DNA from: Primorskyibacter flagellatus
GTDB taxonomy: Bacteria > Pseudomonadota > Alphaproteobacteria > Rhodobacterales > Rhodobacteraceae
Reading direction: 5' to 3'
DNA length: 64,000 nucleotides
Assembly (NCBI RefSeq): GCF_900176485.1
Contig: NZ_FWYD01000001.1
Coordinates: 434,001 to 498,000, forward strand
Shown: piece by piece, positions 51,863 through 60,724 of the stretch
Position numbering within the stretch: the stretch's first letter is position 1
Layout: each line of letters starts with the position of its first letter
Notes under the pieces: generated by a model
Databases searched by the model: none
Told to the model about the DNA's origin: nothing
The model's input: only the letters and a program-made list of their open reading frames with translations
Program-made: the position numbers and the translations under genes

Positions 51863-52843
51863 ATGAATGACCCCCTCGCCATTGTTGCGGATATCGGCGG
51901 CACCAATACCCGCGTGGCGATGACGCGCGGGCCGCGGGTGCAGACAGACTCGATCCGCCGGTTCCGAAATGCCGATTTCTCGGGCCTGACGGAGGTTCTG
52001 CAAACCTACATCAAAGACAGGGAGGACCGGCCAAGCTGTGCCTCGGTGGCGGCCGCCGGACCTGTGCATGAAGGTGTGGCGCGCATGACCAATCTGGACT
52101 GGGTGATCGACCGGGCCGATCTGGCACAGGCGCTGGATCTGGAAACCGTGGCGGTGCTGAACGATCTTCAGGCACAGGGTCACGCGCTTCGTCATGTCGA
52201 TCCGGCCAAGATGCGCCTGCTCCTGCCCGGATCAGATGAGGATGTCAGCAGCCATGCCGCCCGGCTTGTCGTCGGTGTCGGCACCGGCATGAACGCGGCA
52301 CTTGTCTACCGGACAGAGACCGGCACGCTGGTGCCCCCGTCGGAATCCGGCCATATCAGCTTTCCGGTGCAGTCCGAAGAGGAGCTGCGCCTGATGCGGT
52401 TTGCCGGGCGCAAGCACGGCGTTCCGGGGGTCGAGGACGTACTGTCAGGACGCGGGATCGAACGCCTTTATGCCTGGCGCTGCGAAGAGGAGGGCGCATC
52501 GGACGCCCCTGCCCTCGCCGCCGCCGAGATCATGGCAGCCTGCGCCGCAGAAAATGATCCGCGCGCCCATGATGCGGTTGCAATGGCTGTGCGCCTGCTG
52601 GGCCGTGTTCTGGGAAACCTTGCGCTGATCCAATTGCCGTTTGGCGGCATCTATCTTGTCGGCGGCGTCGCCCGCGCCTTGGCGCAGCACGCGACGCAGA
52701 TGGGTCTGGCCGAGGCATTCATGGACAAGGGCCGGTTCGGGCCGTTCATGCAGCAATTCCCGGTCTGGGTGGTCGAGGATGACTATGCCGCGTTGACCGG
52801 CTGCGCAGGGCATCTGTGCGAGTTGATCGGACAGAAGGGCTGA
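51863..52843 (+). CDS. glk: Glucokinase
   Basis: Phosphorylates glucose released by AglA. The product has 326 residues. The ATP-binding motif VADIGGTNTRVA is at 8-19, the catalytic D101 in VAVLNDLQAQG, and the GVGTGMNAA and the ESGHISFP sugar-site segments are present. Bacterial Glk (ROK-unrelated) type, no ROK zinc motif. CAGGA precedes the ATG. Probably co-transcribed with aglR. Confidence 0.93.
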   Translation: MNDPLAIVADIGGTNTRVAMTRGPRVQTDSIRRFRNADFSGLTEVLQTYIKDREDRPSCASVAAAGPVHEGVARMTNLDWVIDRADLAQALDLETVAVLNDLQAQGHALRHVDPAKMRLLLPGSDEDVSSHAARLVVGVGTGMNAALVYRTETGTLVPPSESGHISFPVQSEEELRLMRFAGRKHGVPGVEDVLSGRGIERLYAWRCEEEGASDAPALAAAEIMAACAAENDPRAHDAVAMAVRLLGRVLGNLALIQLPFGGIYLVGGVARALAQHATQMGLAEAFMDKGRFGPFMQQFPVWVVEDDYAALTGCAGHLCELIGQKG

Positions 52844-52936
52844 GCCAGACGACGTGTTTGCATTCAGGGTCCGCACTGGTATCGGTCATTGTTGCCGACG
52901 CGCACGCTGCATGTCCCTCGCGGAAGGATCGCCACC

Positions 52937-53836
52937 ATGTCCACACAAACGCAAGCGACACCGGATCTTAACCCGGTGTTCAAAGCCGCGCTCTGGATGA
53001 CCGGGGCGATCACGTCTTTCACCTCTATGGCGGTGGCCGGACGCGCGGTCAGCTTCGAGTTGGACACCTTCGAAATCATGCTCTACCGCTCGATTGCCGG
53101 GATCGTCATTGTCCTGCTGATCTCGACCATGGCGGGCACGCGACACCAGATCACCACCCGCAGCATGCATCTTCATCTGGTGCGCAATATCAGCCATTTC
53201 GCCGGTCAGAACCTGTGGTTTTACGCCATCGCGATCCTGCCGTTGGCGCAGGTCTTCGCGCTGGAATTCACCTCGCCGCTATGGGTCGTTCTGCTGTCTG
53301 CGCTGCTCCTTGGCGAGAAGCTGACAAAACCGCGCTGCATTGCCGCGCTGATAGGTTTCGTCGGCATCCTGATCGTCGCGCGCCCAAACCCGGACAGCTT
53401 TGACATCCGGCTTCTGCTTGCGACAGGCGCGGCGATCGGCTTCGCGGGCTCTGCGGTGTTCACCAAGCTGTTGACGCGCACCGAGACCATCACCTGCATC
53501 CTGTTCTGGCTGGTACTCATGCAGGCGGTCTTTGGCCTGATCTGCGCCGGGCTGGACGGGGACATTGCGGTGCCCTCTGCCGCAACCTGGCCATGGATCG
53601 CGCTGATTTCCTGCGCCGGACTGGTCGCGCATTTCTGCCTGACCAGCGCGTTGCGAATTGCACCCGCGTCGGTTGTCATGCCGTTTGACTTTCTCCGCCT
53701 GCCGTTGATCGCGATCATCGGGATGCTGTTCTACAGCGAGCCTCTGGACATTTTCGTGATCCTGGGAGCGGTGGTGATTTTCGGCGCGAATTACTACAAT
53801 ATCCTCAGAGAAACCCGCTCCGTTGCTGCAAAGTGA
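52937..53836 (+). CDS. EamA/DMT superfamily permease
   Basis: The product has 299 residues and about ten hydrophobic segments in two homologous halves. The first half has FTSPLWVVLLSALLLGEKLTKPRCIAALIGFVGILIVARP, the second PFDFLRLPLIAIIGMLFYSEPLDIF, both typical EamA ends. AAGGA lies before the ATG at 52937; an upstream frame start at 52889 has no site. Substrate unknown. It is 93 bases after glk and has no clear link to it. Confidence 0.88.
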   Translation: MSTQTQATPDLNPVFKAALWMTGAITSFTSMAVAGRAVSFELDTFEIMLYRSIAGIVIVLLISTMAGTRHQITTRSMHLHLVRNISHFAGQNLWFYAIAILPLAQVFALEFTSPLWVVLLSALLLGEKLTKPRCIAALIGFVGILIVARPNPDSFDIRLLLATGAAIGFAGSAVFTKLLTRTETITCILFWLVLMQAVFGLICAGLDGDIAVPSAATWPWIALISCAGLVAHFCLTSALRIAPASVVMPFDFLRLPLIAIIGMLFYSEPLDIFVILGAVVIFGANYYNILRETRSVAAK

Positions 53837-53865
53837 CGCTACGGAGCGAAGGTTCAGGTTACGCT

Positions 53866-53882
53866 TGGTCAAAGATTGACCA
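53866..53882. promoter_or_regulatory. Perfect dyad in the promoter of the FadL-like gene
   Basis: TGGTCAA-AGA-TTGACCA. The right arm doubles as a -35 candidate (TTGACC), with a TACGTT -10 candidate 18 bases on. A repressor binding here could control the porin gene. Confidence 0.45.
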
Positions 53883-53952
53883 CTCAACCCAGCGACGACT
53901 ACGTTTCCTCTAGGGACACTGGCCACAGGGCCATTGAGGGATGAGGACTGAA

Positions 53953-55185
53953 ATGAGAACATATGTGCTTGGTGCGTCGGTAGCAGCGCTTTGTGCGACG
54001 GGTGCCGTCGCAGGTGGGATTGAACGGTCGTCGAACAATTACGGGCTGTTGTTCGACGACGGAAATCAGGTCGAGCTGACATTCTCGCATGTCGCGCCGA
54101 ACGTGTCCGGCGACTATGTGGCGGCGGCCGGGGGCGGCAGCACCGGTGACATGGCGGGCGACTACACGTCCACCGGTGTCGCCTACAAGACCGACATCAA
54201 CGACCGGTTGAGCTTCGGGCTGTTTTTCAATGAGGGTTACGGTGCAAGCTCGACCTACAGGGAAGGGTTCTACACCGGGTTGAACGCCGAATGGGATTCG
54301 AACCAGACCGCTGTGATCCTGAAATATCAGGCGACGGACCGCGTCTCTGTCTATGGCGGTGTGCGCTACATCGAAAGCAGGGCCGATATTGCAATTCCCG
54401 ACCAGATGATCCGCGCTCAGACCGCCAGGGGCGCCGCAGAGGCCAGCGCCGCGGCGGCGGCGGCGGCGGCGGCATATGGTGCCTCGGATCCGCGGACAAT
54501 CGGGGCGCAAAACCTTGCAGCGAGGCTGAGTGCCGTAGCTTCCTCGCCCACCAGTCTGGAATTTTCCGCCAACGCCGAGACGGATGGTGTTTTCGGATAT
54601 GTGCTGGGCGCGGCCTACGAGATCCCGGACATCGCCTTGCGCGTCGGCCTTACGTGGCAGAATGCCGTCACGCATGAGTTCGACACGACAGAGACATCCC
54701 TTGGCTATGGTGTGGTCGGCGTGGAATCCACGACCGAGATTGAATTGCCGCAGTCCCTGGCACTGGATTTCCAGACCGGCGTCGCCAAGGACACCTTGGT
54801 CTTTGGCCAGATCAAGTGGACCGAATGGTCGAAATGGGAAGTCCGGACCCAGGAATATGACAGGGTGACCGGGGGCGATGCGATTACCGGTATCGACGAT
54901 GACGTCATCACCTGGCAGTTGGGCGTTGGTCGGCGCTTCTCGGACGCGTTCTCGGGCTTTGCGCGCGTGACCTACGAAAAATCGAACGGCGGCATCGCGT
55001 CGCGGCTGGCACCCACGGACGGGCGGATCAGCCTTGGTCTGGGCGGCACCTACACGGATGGCATCATGACGATCCGCGGCGGTGTCGAATTTGCCAAGCT
55101 GGGGGATGCGGAAGACGCGTCCGGCACCAAGTTCGAAGACAACACGTTTATGGGTCTTGGCGCTGCGATGACCTTCGCATTCTGA
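53953..55185 (+). CDS. FadL/OmpP1-family outer-membrane transporter
   Basis: Outer-membrane barrel of 410 residues for long-chain fatty acids or other hydrophobic compounds. Signal peptide MRTYVLGASVAALCATGAVAGG, many alternating beta strands, and a terminal TFAF ending in Phe, as outer-membrane barrels do. An alanine tract (about residues 166-174) is coded by seven GCG triplets plus GCA in a predicted extracellular loop. I chose 53953 because GAGGACTGAA gives good spacing; 53941 is the in-frame alternative. It has its own promoter-like dyad and a terminator. Confidence 0.85.
   Translation: MRTYVLGASVAALCATGAVAGGIERSSNNYGLLFDDGNQVELTFSHVAPNVSGDYVAAAGGGSTGDMAGDYTSTGVAYKTDINDRLSFGLFFNEGYGASSTYREGFYTGLNAEWDSNQTAVILKYQATDRVSVYGGVRYIESRADIAIPDQMIRAQTARGAAEASAAAAAAAAAYGASDPRTIGAQNLAARLSAVASSPTSLEFSANAETDGVFGYVLGAAYEIPDIALRVGLTWQNAVTHEFDTTETSLGYGVVGVESTTEIELPQSLALDFQTGVAKDTLVFGQIKWTEWSKWEVRTQEYDRVTGGDAITGIDDDVITWQLGVGRRFSDAFSGFARVTYEKSNGGIASRLAPTDGRISLGLGGTYTDGIMTIRGGVEFAKLGDAEDASGTKFEDNTFMGLGAAMTFAF
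54451..54474 (+). repeat. GCG trinucleotide repeat coding for polyalanine
   Basis: Seven GCG units followed by GCA, inside the FadL-like gene. It could change length by slippage in steps of one alanine without breaking the frame. Confidence 0.85.
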
Positions 55186-55211
55186 TCGCGGCCCACGCTG
55201 AACGACACATG

Positions 55212-55240
55212 ACCGCCCGGCCCTCGTGCCGGGCGGTTTG
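55212..55240 (+). terminator. Terminator after the FadL-like gene
   Basis: ACCGCCCGGC at 55212-55221 pairs perfectly with GCCGGGCGGT at 55228-55237, with a short T-run. Confidence 0.85.
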
Positions 55241-55335
55241 CGTTTCAGGTCTGCCATTTCACCCGAGACTCCGATTGAGTGCCATAGCGCAAGAAACGGG
55301 TCGCGCGCTTGCGCAGGCCATGACATCGTCGCGCC

Positions 55336-56259
55336 ATGAGCATGCAACAAAAATCCGTCTCCTCGCGCGCCTGGGCCGAGCTTTCGCTGCTCGCGCTGCT
55401 GTGGGGCGGGTCGTTCCTGTCGATCCGTATCGCCCTGGACGAAATCGGCCCGCTGACCGCCGTCCTGCACCGGACCGGCTGGGCGATGATCCTGCTGTGG
55501 GGCGTGGTCAGGCTGCGCCGCCTGCCCGTTCCGCGCGCGGTCTCCACCTGGGGGGCCTTTCTGGTGATGGGGTGCCTCAACAACGTGATCCCCTTTGGCC
55601 TGATGGCCTGGGGACAGTTGCATATCTCGTCCGGGCTGACGTCGATCTTCAACGCCACCACGGCGATTTTCGGGGTGCTCGTCGCCGCGATCTTCTTTGC
55701 CGATGAACGGCTCAGCCCGCGCAAGCTGGCGGGCGTCGCGCTGGGCTTTGCAGGTGTCGTGACCGCCATCGGGATAGAGAACCTGTCGCAGCTCAACCTG
55801 CGCTCGCTGGCGCAACTGGCGGTTCTGGGCGGCACGCTGTTCTATGCGCTTGGCGGCGTCTGGGCCCGCAAATATCTGGGCGGGCTGCATCCGGTTGTGG
55901 CCGCCGCTGGTATGCTGACCGGATCGACCCTGGTGATGATCCCCCTGGTGCTGCATTTCGAGGGCGTGCCCACGCTGGCGCTGGAGCTTGGCACCTGGCT
56001 TGCCATTGGCTATTTCGCGGTGGCCGCGACGGCATTTGCCTATCTGCTCTATTACCGCGTGCTGGCCATGGCGGGCAGCGGCAATCTGATGCTGGTCACG
56101 CTGATGATCCCGCCGGTGGCGATCACACTCGGCACCCTGCTGCGCGACGAGACGCTTGCACCGCAGGCCTATGCGGGCTTTGGCCTGTTGGCGCTGGGGC
56201 TGGTGGTGCTGGACGGGCGACTTCTGCCGGGACGCAGTCGAAAGCGCAGAAGCGTTTGA
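55336..56259 (+). CDS. EamA/DMT superfamily permease
   Basis: The product has 307 residues in two EamA halves with about ten hydrophobic segments. Motifs are LSLLALLWGGSFLSIRIALDEIGPL at the N-terminus, FNATTAIFGVLVAAIFFADERLSPRKLAGVALGFAGV, and in the second half LMLVTLMIPPVAITLGTLLRDE. It is a different subfamily from the one at 52937, since they share little beyond family features. The ATG has weak Shine-Dalgarno context. Substrate unknown. Confidence 0.88.
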   Translation: MSMQQKSVSSRAWAELSLLALLWGGSFLSIRIALDEIGPLTAVLHRTGWAMILLWGVVRLRRLPVPRAVSTWGAFLVMGCLNNVIPFGLMAWGQLHISSGLTSIFNATTAIFGVLVAAIFFADERLSPRKLAGVALGFAGVVTAIGIENLSQLNLRSLAQLAVLGGTLFYALGGVWARKYLGGLHPVVAAAGMLTGSTLVMIPLVLHFEGVPTLALELGTWLAIGYFAVAATAFAYLLYYRVLAMAGSGNLMLVTLMIPPVAITLGTLLRDETLAPQAYAGFGLLALGLVVLDGRLLPGRSRKRRSV

Positions 56260-56314
56260 CGCCGCGCGGCACTCTGGCTACCAACATCCGGACCGGCCAG
56301 AGGACAGATGCCAG

Positions 56315-57178
56315 ATGATCTACGAGACCGCCCAGGACTGGCACCGCGCCGCCAATAAACGTGTCGTTCTGTTCGCCATGTCGGGTCTGGGCAAAACCCA
56401 TGTGTCCAACATCCTGCGCGAGTCGGGCAGCTGGTTCCACTACTCCATAGATTACCGCATCGGCACGCGGTACATGGGCGAGTATATCGCCGACAACGCC
56501 AAGCGCGAGGCGATGAAGGTGCCGTTCCTGCGCGAATTGCTGATGACGGATTCGATCTATATCGGGTCCAACATCACGTTCGATAACCTGGCACCCGTCT
56601 CCACCTACCTTGGCAAACCGGGCAACCCCGACAAGGGCGGGATGGAAATGGCCGAATACGAACGTCGTCAGGGACAGTTCCGCCGCGCCGAAATGGCCGC
56701 CCTGACGGATACCGGGTATTTCATCGACCGTGCGCAGGATCTTTATGGCTATCCGCATTTCATCTGCGACACCGGCGGGTCAATCTGTGAATGGGTAGAC
56801 CCCGAGGACCCGCAAGATGCGCTGCTATGCGACCTGTCCCGCCAGTCGCTGATGGTCTGGATACGCGGGTCCGAGGCCCACACCGAGGAACTGATCCGAC
56901 GCTTCGACAAAGCGCCAAAGCCGATGGCCTATCAGCCCGAATTCCTGCATCGGGTATGGGCGCAATATCTGAGTGAAAACAACATTCAGGAAAGCGACGT
57001 TGATCCGAATTCCTTCATCCGCTGGACCTATTCGCAGGCGTTGGCGCACCGCCAGCCGCGCTATGAAGGTATCGCCAAAAACTGGGGCGTGACGGTTGAA
57101 GCCAGCGATATGGCCACGGTGCGCGACGAGGCCGATTTCACCGAGGTGATCGCAAACGCGCTTGACCAAAAGCCGTGA
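56315..57178 (+). CDS. Atypical P-loop ATPase/kinase-like protein
   Basis: The product has 287 residues. It begins with RVVLFAMSGLGKTHVSNILR (about 16-35), a P-loop-like motif in which the first Gly of GxxxxGKT is Ala. The rest (PVSTYLGKPG, ICDTGGSICEW near 160, PEFLHRVWAQYL near 220) resembles a conserved Roseobacter protein labelled ATPase. No signal peptide. AGAGGACAG precedes the ATG. It is followed by a 137-base gap and then metA. Nucleotide binding is likely; activity and partner unknown. Confidence 0.7.
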   Translation: MIYETAQDWHRAANKRVVLFAMSGLGKTHVSNILRESGSWFHYSIDYRIGTRYMGEYIADNAKREAMKVPFLRELLMTDSIYIGSNITFDNLAPVSTYLGKPGNPDKGGMEMAEYERRQGQFRRAEMAALTDTGYFIDRAQDLYGYPHFICDTGGSICEWVDPEDPQDALLCDLSRQSLMVWIRGSEAHTEELIRRFDKAPKPMAYQPEFLHRVWAQYLSENNIQESDVDPNSFIRWTYSQALAHRQPRYEGIAKNWGVTVEASDMATVRDEADFTEVIANALDQKP

Positions 57179-57315
57179 TCAGCGACTTGATATGGCTGGC
57201 ACCGACAATGCTGTACGCGCTCGCTGACGAACGACACTGACCGGACCGGTTGCCAGCCTTGCAGCCCGATGCGGATCGCCTTATCTGTCAACGGCCTGAA
57301 AAAAAGAGCTGCATT

Positions 57316-58248
57316 ATGCCCATCAAACTGCCCGCCGACCTGCCCGCCTATGACGTTCTCTCGAAAGAGGGCGTCATGGTCATGTCGGAAGATCAGGCGT
57401 CGCGGCAGGACATCCGCCCATTGCGGATCGGGCTGTTGAACCTGATGCCGAAGAAGATCCAGACCGAAAATCAATTTGCCCGGCTGATCGGCGCGACGCC
57501 CTTGCAGATCGAACTGTCGCTGATCCGGATGACCGAACACGAAGCCCGCAACACCGCCGCCGAACATATGGAGAGCTTTTATCGCCCCTTCGCCGAGGTC
57601 GCGGATTCTGACGAGCGGTTCGACGGCCTGGTGATCACCGGTGCCCCGATAGAGCATCTGGCCTTCGACGATGTCACCTATTGGGACGAGTTGCGGCAGG
57701 TGATGAACTGGACGCAAAGCCATGTGCATTCGACCTTCGGCGTCTGCTGGGGCGCGATGGCGATGATGTATCACTTTCACGGCGTTCAGAAACACATGCT
57801 CGATCAAAAGGCTTTTGGTTGTGTGCGGCACCGCAACTGTGCGCCTGCCTCGCCCTACCTGCGCGGATTTTCGGACGATATGGTCATGCCCGTCAGCCGC
57901 TGGACAGAGATGAAGCGAGAAGAGATCGAGGCCGCAGGCGGTTTGGATATCCTGATCGACAGCGCCGAGACCGGCCCCTGTCTGGTCGAGGACAAGGCGC
58001 ATCGCGCGCTCTATATCTTCAACCATCTGGAATATGACAGCGGCACACTGAAAGAAGAGTATGACCGCGACGTTGCGTCCGGAACGCCGATCAATGTGCC
58101 CGCCAACTATTACCCCGGCGACGACCCCTCGAAGCCGCCGCAAAACCGCTGGCGCAGTCACGCGCACCTGCTTTACGGAAACTGGATCAACGAGATCTAC
58201 CAGACGACGCCGTTTGACCTGCACGGGCTAGGCGAGCCATCGCATTGA
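57316..58248 (+). CDS. metA: MetA-family homoserine O-acyltransferase, probably O-acetyltransferase
   Basis: First step of methionine synthesis from homoserine. The product has 310 residues. Catalytic C144 lies in [12 protein letters not shown], and the oxyanion/His-Glu triad segment ends in HLEYD near 235. In E. coli MetA the residue two after the AP of TGAP is Gly and succinyl-CoA is used; acetyl-CoA users have Glu. Here the segment is [11 protein letters not shown], so E113 predicts acetyl-CoA. The start at 57316 follows AAAAAGAGCTGC. Its stop overlaps the start of the next gene. Confidence 0.9.
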   Translation: MPIKLPADLPAYDVLSKEGVMVMSEDQASRQDIRPLRIGLLNLMPKKIQTENQFARLIGATPLQIELSLIRMTEHEARNTAAEHMESFYRPFAEVADSDERFDGLVITGAPIEHLAFDDVTYWDELRQVMNWTQSHVHSTFGVCWGAMAMMYHFHGVQKHMLDQKAFGCVRHRNCAPASPYLRGFSDDMVMPVSRWTEMKREEIEAAGGLDILIDSAETGPCLVEDKAHRALYIFNHLEYDSGTLKEEYDRDVASGTPINVPANYYPGDDPSKPPQNRWRSHAHLLYGNWINEIYQTTPFDLHGLGEPSH

Positions 58249-59192
58249 TACGCTGGCTGATCCTCGCAGCGGTCATCCTGTTGGCCGTTGCGCTGGTGCA
58301 ATGGCGCGCCCGAACAGCCGAGGCGCAGGCCGTTCAGAGCTTCCCGCCAGAAGGGCAGTTTCTGGAGGTGGACGGCACCCGTGTACACGCGCTGGTCAAA
58401 GGCGCTGGCCCGGATCTGGTGCTGATCCACGGAGCCAGCGGCAATATGCGTGACTTCACCTTTCATTTGGTCGACCGGCTGGCGGATCGCTACCGGGTGA
58501 TCGTTTTTGACCGGCCCGGACTGGGATATACGGACCGTCTGGGCCGTGAGGACCGCAGCATCGCGGGACAGGCCACGCTTTTGCAGAAGGCCGCTTCGCA
58601 GCTTGGGGCAGCAAAGCCCATCGTGGTCGGTCAGTCCTATGGCGGGGCCGTGGCGCTGGCCTGGGCGACGGAGCATCCGGACAAGCTGTCGGCGCTGGTC
58701 ACATTGGCTGCGGCGTCTCACCCTTGGCCGACCGGCCTGCCGTTTTTCTACAAGGTCACGTCAAACCCGTTGGGGCAGGCGCTGGTCGTGCCCCTGCTCA
58801 CCGCCTTCGTCCCCGAAAGCTATGTGCAATCCGCCATCACAGGTGTGTTTGATCCGGAAGACGCGCCTCAAGGATACGCCGAACATATCGGCGCTCCGCT
58901 GACGCTGCGGCGCGAGTCGCTGCGCGCCAATGCCGATCAGCGCGCCAGCCTGAAAGAAGAATTGCGGGCACAAGTGCCCCACTATCCGCAAATCGCTGTG
59001 CCGACGGAAATCCTGCATGGCGATGCCGACACGACTGTTTACCTCAAAATCCACTCTGTACCTCTGGCAGAGGCGGTTCCGGACGCAAATCTGACAGTGT
59101 TGCCCGACGCCGGACATATGCCGCAGCACACCCGCGAGGATGATGTCGTGGCGGCAATAAACCGGGCCGCGACGCGTGCCGGATTGCACTGA
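58245..59192 (+). CDS. Alpha/beta-fold hydrolase, membrane-anchored
   Basis: The product has 315 residues with an N-terminal hydrophobic helix (about 4-19), then an alpha/beta hydrolase domain. The nucleophile motif is GQSYGGAVA near 129, the oxyanion region [12 protein letters not shown] near 61, and a C-terminal GDAD and DAGHMPQH provide the acid and His. TTG at 58245 overlaps the metA stop (TTGA), which fits coupled translation; no ATG is near. Substrate unknown. Confidence 0.8.
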   Translation: MIRWLILAAVILLAVALVQWRARTAEAQAVQSFPPEGQFLEVDGTRVHALVKGAGPDLVLIHGASGNMRDFTFHLVDRLADRYRVIVFDRPGLGYTDRLGREDRSIAGQATLLQKAASQLGAAKPIVVGQSYGGAVALAWATEHPDKLSALVTLAAASHPWPTGLPFFYKVTSNPLGQALVVPLLTAFVPESYVQSAITGVFDPEDAPQGYAEHIGAPLTLRRESLRANADQRASLKEELRAQVPHYPQIAVPTEILHGDADTTVYLKIHSVPLAEAVPDANLTVLPDAGHMPQHTREDDVVAAINRAATRAGLH

Positions 59193-59235
59193 CCCTTCCG
59201 CATGGCCATATTGAAGCAAAACCCGGAGGTTACCG

Positions 59236-60105
59236 ATGCAGTTGCCCTTTGACGGTGCGATCAGCGCTTTCTACAAAGATGACGCGCCCACCGCGATCCG
59301 CAATGCCATCGCCCGAGCCGAAAAGGGTGACGTTCTCAACCCGACCTATCCGCATTCCGAACGGATGCCGCGCAAAGCCTATCAAAGGGACATGGATGCG
59401 CTTCAGATCGAACTGGTCAAGATGCAGTCCTGGGCCAAATCCAGCGGCGCACGCATCGTGATCGTGTTCGAGGGACGTGACGCCTCTGGCAAGGGCGGCA
59501 CCATCAAGCGCTTCCGCGAAAACCTCAATCCGCGTGGCGCGCGTCAGGTCGCGCTGTCCAAACCCACAGAAACCGAGGCGACGCAGTGGTATTTCCAGCG
59601 CTATATCGACCACCTGCCGGCGGGCGGCGAGATCGTGTTCTTCGACCGGAGTTGGTATAATCGAGGTGTCGTCGAAAAGGTTTTCGGCTTTTGCACCGAC
59701 GCACAGCGCGAACATTTCTTCACGCAAGTGCCGGAATTTGAAAGGATGCTCGTGGACGAGGGCATCCAGCTTTTCAAGCTTTGGCTTAATGTCGGACGGG
59801 CCGAGCAACTGCGCCGCTTTCTCGCGCGTGAGCAAGACCCCCTGAAACACTGGAAGCTCAGCCGGATAGACGTCGAAGGCCTGCACAAATGGGACGCCTA
59901 TTCCGAAGCGATCGGCGAGACCCTCGCGCGCAGTCACACCGAAGAAGCTCCCTGGACCATCGTCCGCTCTGACGACAAGCGCCGCGCCCGGCTTGCGGCG
60001 ATCCGGCATGTGCTGCACGGCATCGACTACGCGGGCAAGGATCACAAGGCGCTTGGCAAAATTGACGGGCAGATCTGCGGGGGGCCGGACACCTGGGATG
60101 GCTAA
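59236..60105 (+). CDS. ppk2: Polyphosphate kinase 2
   Basis: Transfers phosphate between polyphosphate and nucleotides. The product has 289 residues, single-domain PPK2. Walker [15 protein letters not shown] near 80-93 and Walker [19 protein letters not shown] near 134-151 are the class I signature. GGAGG precedes the ATG. Class I members mainly phosphorylate nucleoside diphosphates; the class assignment is from motif resemblance. The stop overlaps the TetR gene by eight bases. Confidence 0.93.
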   Translation: MQLPFDGAISAFYKDDAPTAIRNAIARAEKGDVLNPTYPHSERMPRKAYQRDMDALQIELVKMQSWAKSSGARIVIVFEGRDASGKGGTIKRFRENLNPRGARQVALSKPTETEATQWYFQRYIDHLPAGGEIVFFDRSWYNRGVVEKVFGFCTDAQREHFFTQVPEFERMLVDEGIQLFKLWLNVGRAEQLRRFLAREQDPLKHWKLSRIDVEGLHKWDAYSEAIGETLARSHTEEAPWTIVRSDDKRRARLAAIRHVLHGIDYAGKDHKALGKIDGQICGGPDTWDG

Positions 60106-60715
60106 ACGCGGCTATCACCACGGCAATCTGCGCCAGGCCCTGATCGAGGCGGCACTTGAACTGATCGAGGTCAAGGGTCCGATGGGCTTTACCCTGTCGG
60201 AAGCTGCCAAGCAGGCAGGCGTCACGCCGGCCGCTGTTTACCGCCACTTCGAGGGGCGCGAGGATCTGATCGCCGAAGGCGCCCGGCAAGGCTATGAGAT
60301 TTTCGCCGACGTCATGCAATTCGCCTATGACACGGGCCAACCTTCGGCGCTGGCGGCGTTCGAGGCCACGGGCCGCGCCTATCTGGCCTTTGCACGGAAA
60401 TATCCCGGCCATTATATCGCGATGTTCGAAAGCGGCATATCGGTCAATCGCTCGCCGGAACTGGCAGCGATCGCGACCCGCGCACGCGGCGTGCTGGAAC
60501 AAGCCGCAACTGACCTCAGCCAGCACATCCCCCCGGAAAAGCGCCCCCCCGCCGCCATGTTCTCAGCCCATATCTGGGCGATGAGTCATGGCGTCGTGGA
60601 GCTTTTTGCAAGGAACTCGCCCGGAACACAAAGCCCTTTCCCCCCCGAAGACCTGCTGGAATCGGGCATCGGCGTCTATTTGCGCGGGTTGGGATTGATC
60701 CGTCCGGACGAGTAA
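60098..60715 (+). CDS. TetR/AcrR family regulator with WHG-type C-domain
   Basis: The product has 205 residues. The N-terminal helix-turn-helix is [34 protein letters not shown] (about 30-63), followed by a ligand-binding helical domain of the WHG type ([13 protein letters not shown] near 163-175). It overlaps ppk2 by eight bases, so both are probably on one transcript. The target is unknown; the linkage hints at phosphate or stress control but nothing in the sequence proves it. Confidence 0.87.
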   Translation: MAKRGYHHGNLRQALIEAALELIEVKGPMGFTLSEAAKQAGVTPAAVYRHFEGREDLIAEGARQGYEIFADVMQFAYDTGQPSALAAFEATGRAYLAFARKYPGHYIAMFESGISVNRSPELAAIATRARGVLEQAATDLSQHIPPEKRPPAAMFSAHIWAMSHGVVELFARNSPGTQSPFPPEDLLESGIGVYLRGLGLIRPDE

Positions 60716-60724
60716 GCCGCGCTG

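Noticed and set aside
53899-55956. 685-codon minus-strand frame across the FadL-like and EamA genes
   Set aside because: It spans two genes and a terminator on the opposite strand; the composition is typical of a shadow frame.
57179-57315. Possible SAM riboswitch upstream of metA
   Set aside because: I looked for SAM-II or SAM/SAH-type elements and found only a weak TCAGCGA/TCGCTGA pair and a small ACCGGACCGGT dyad, with no consensus match.
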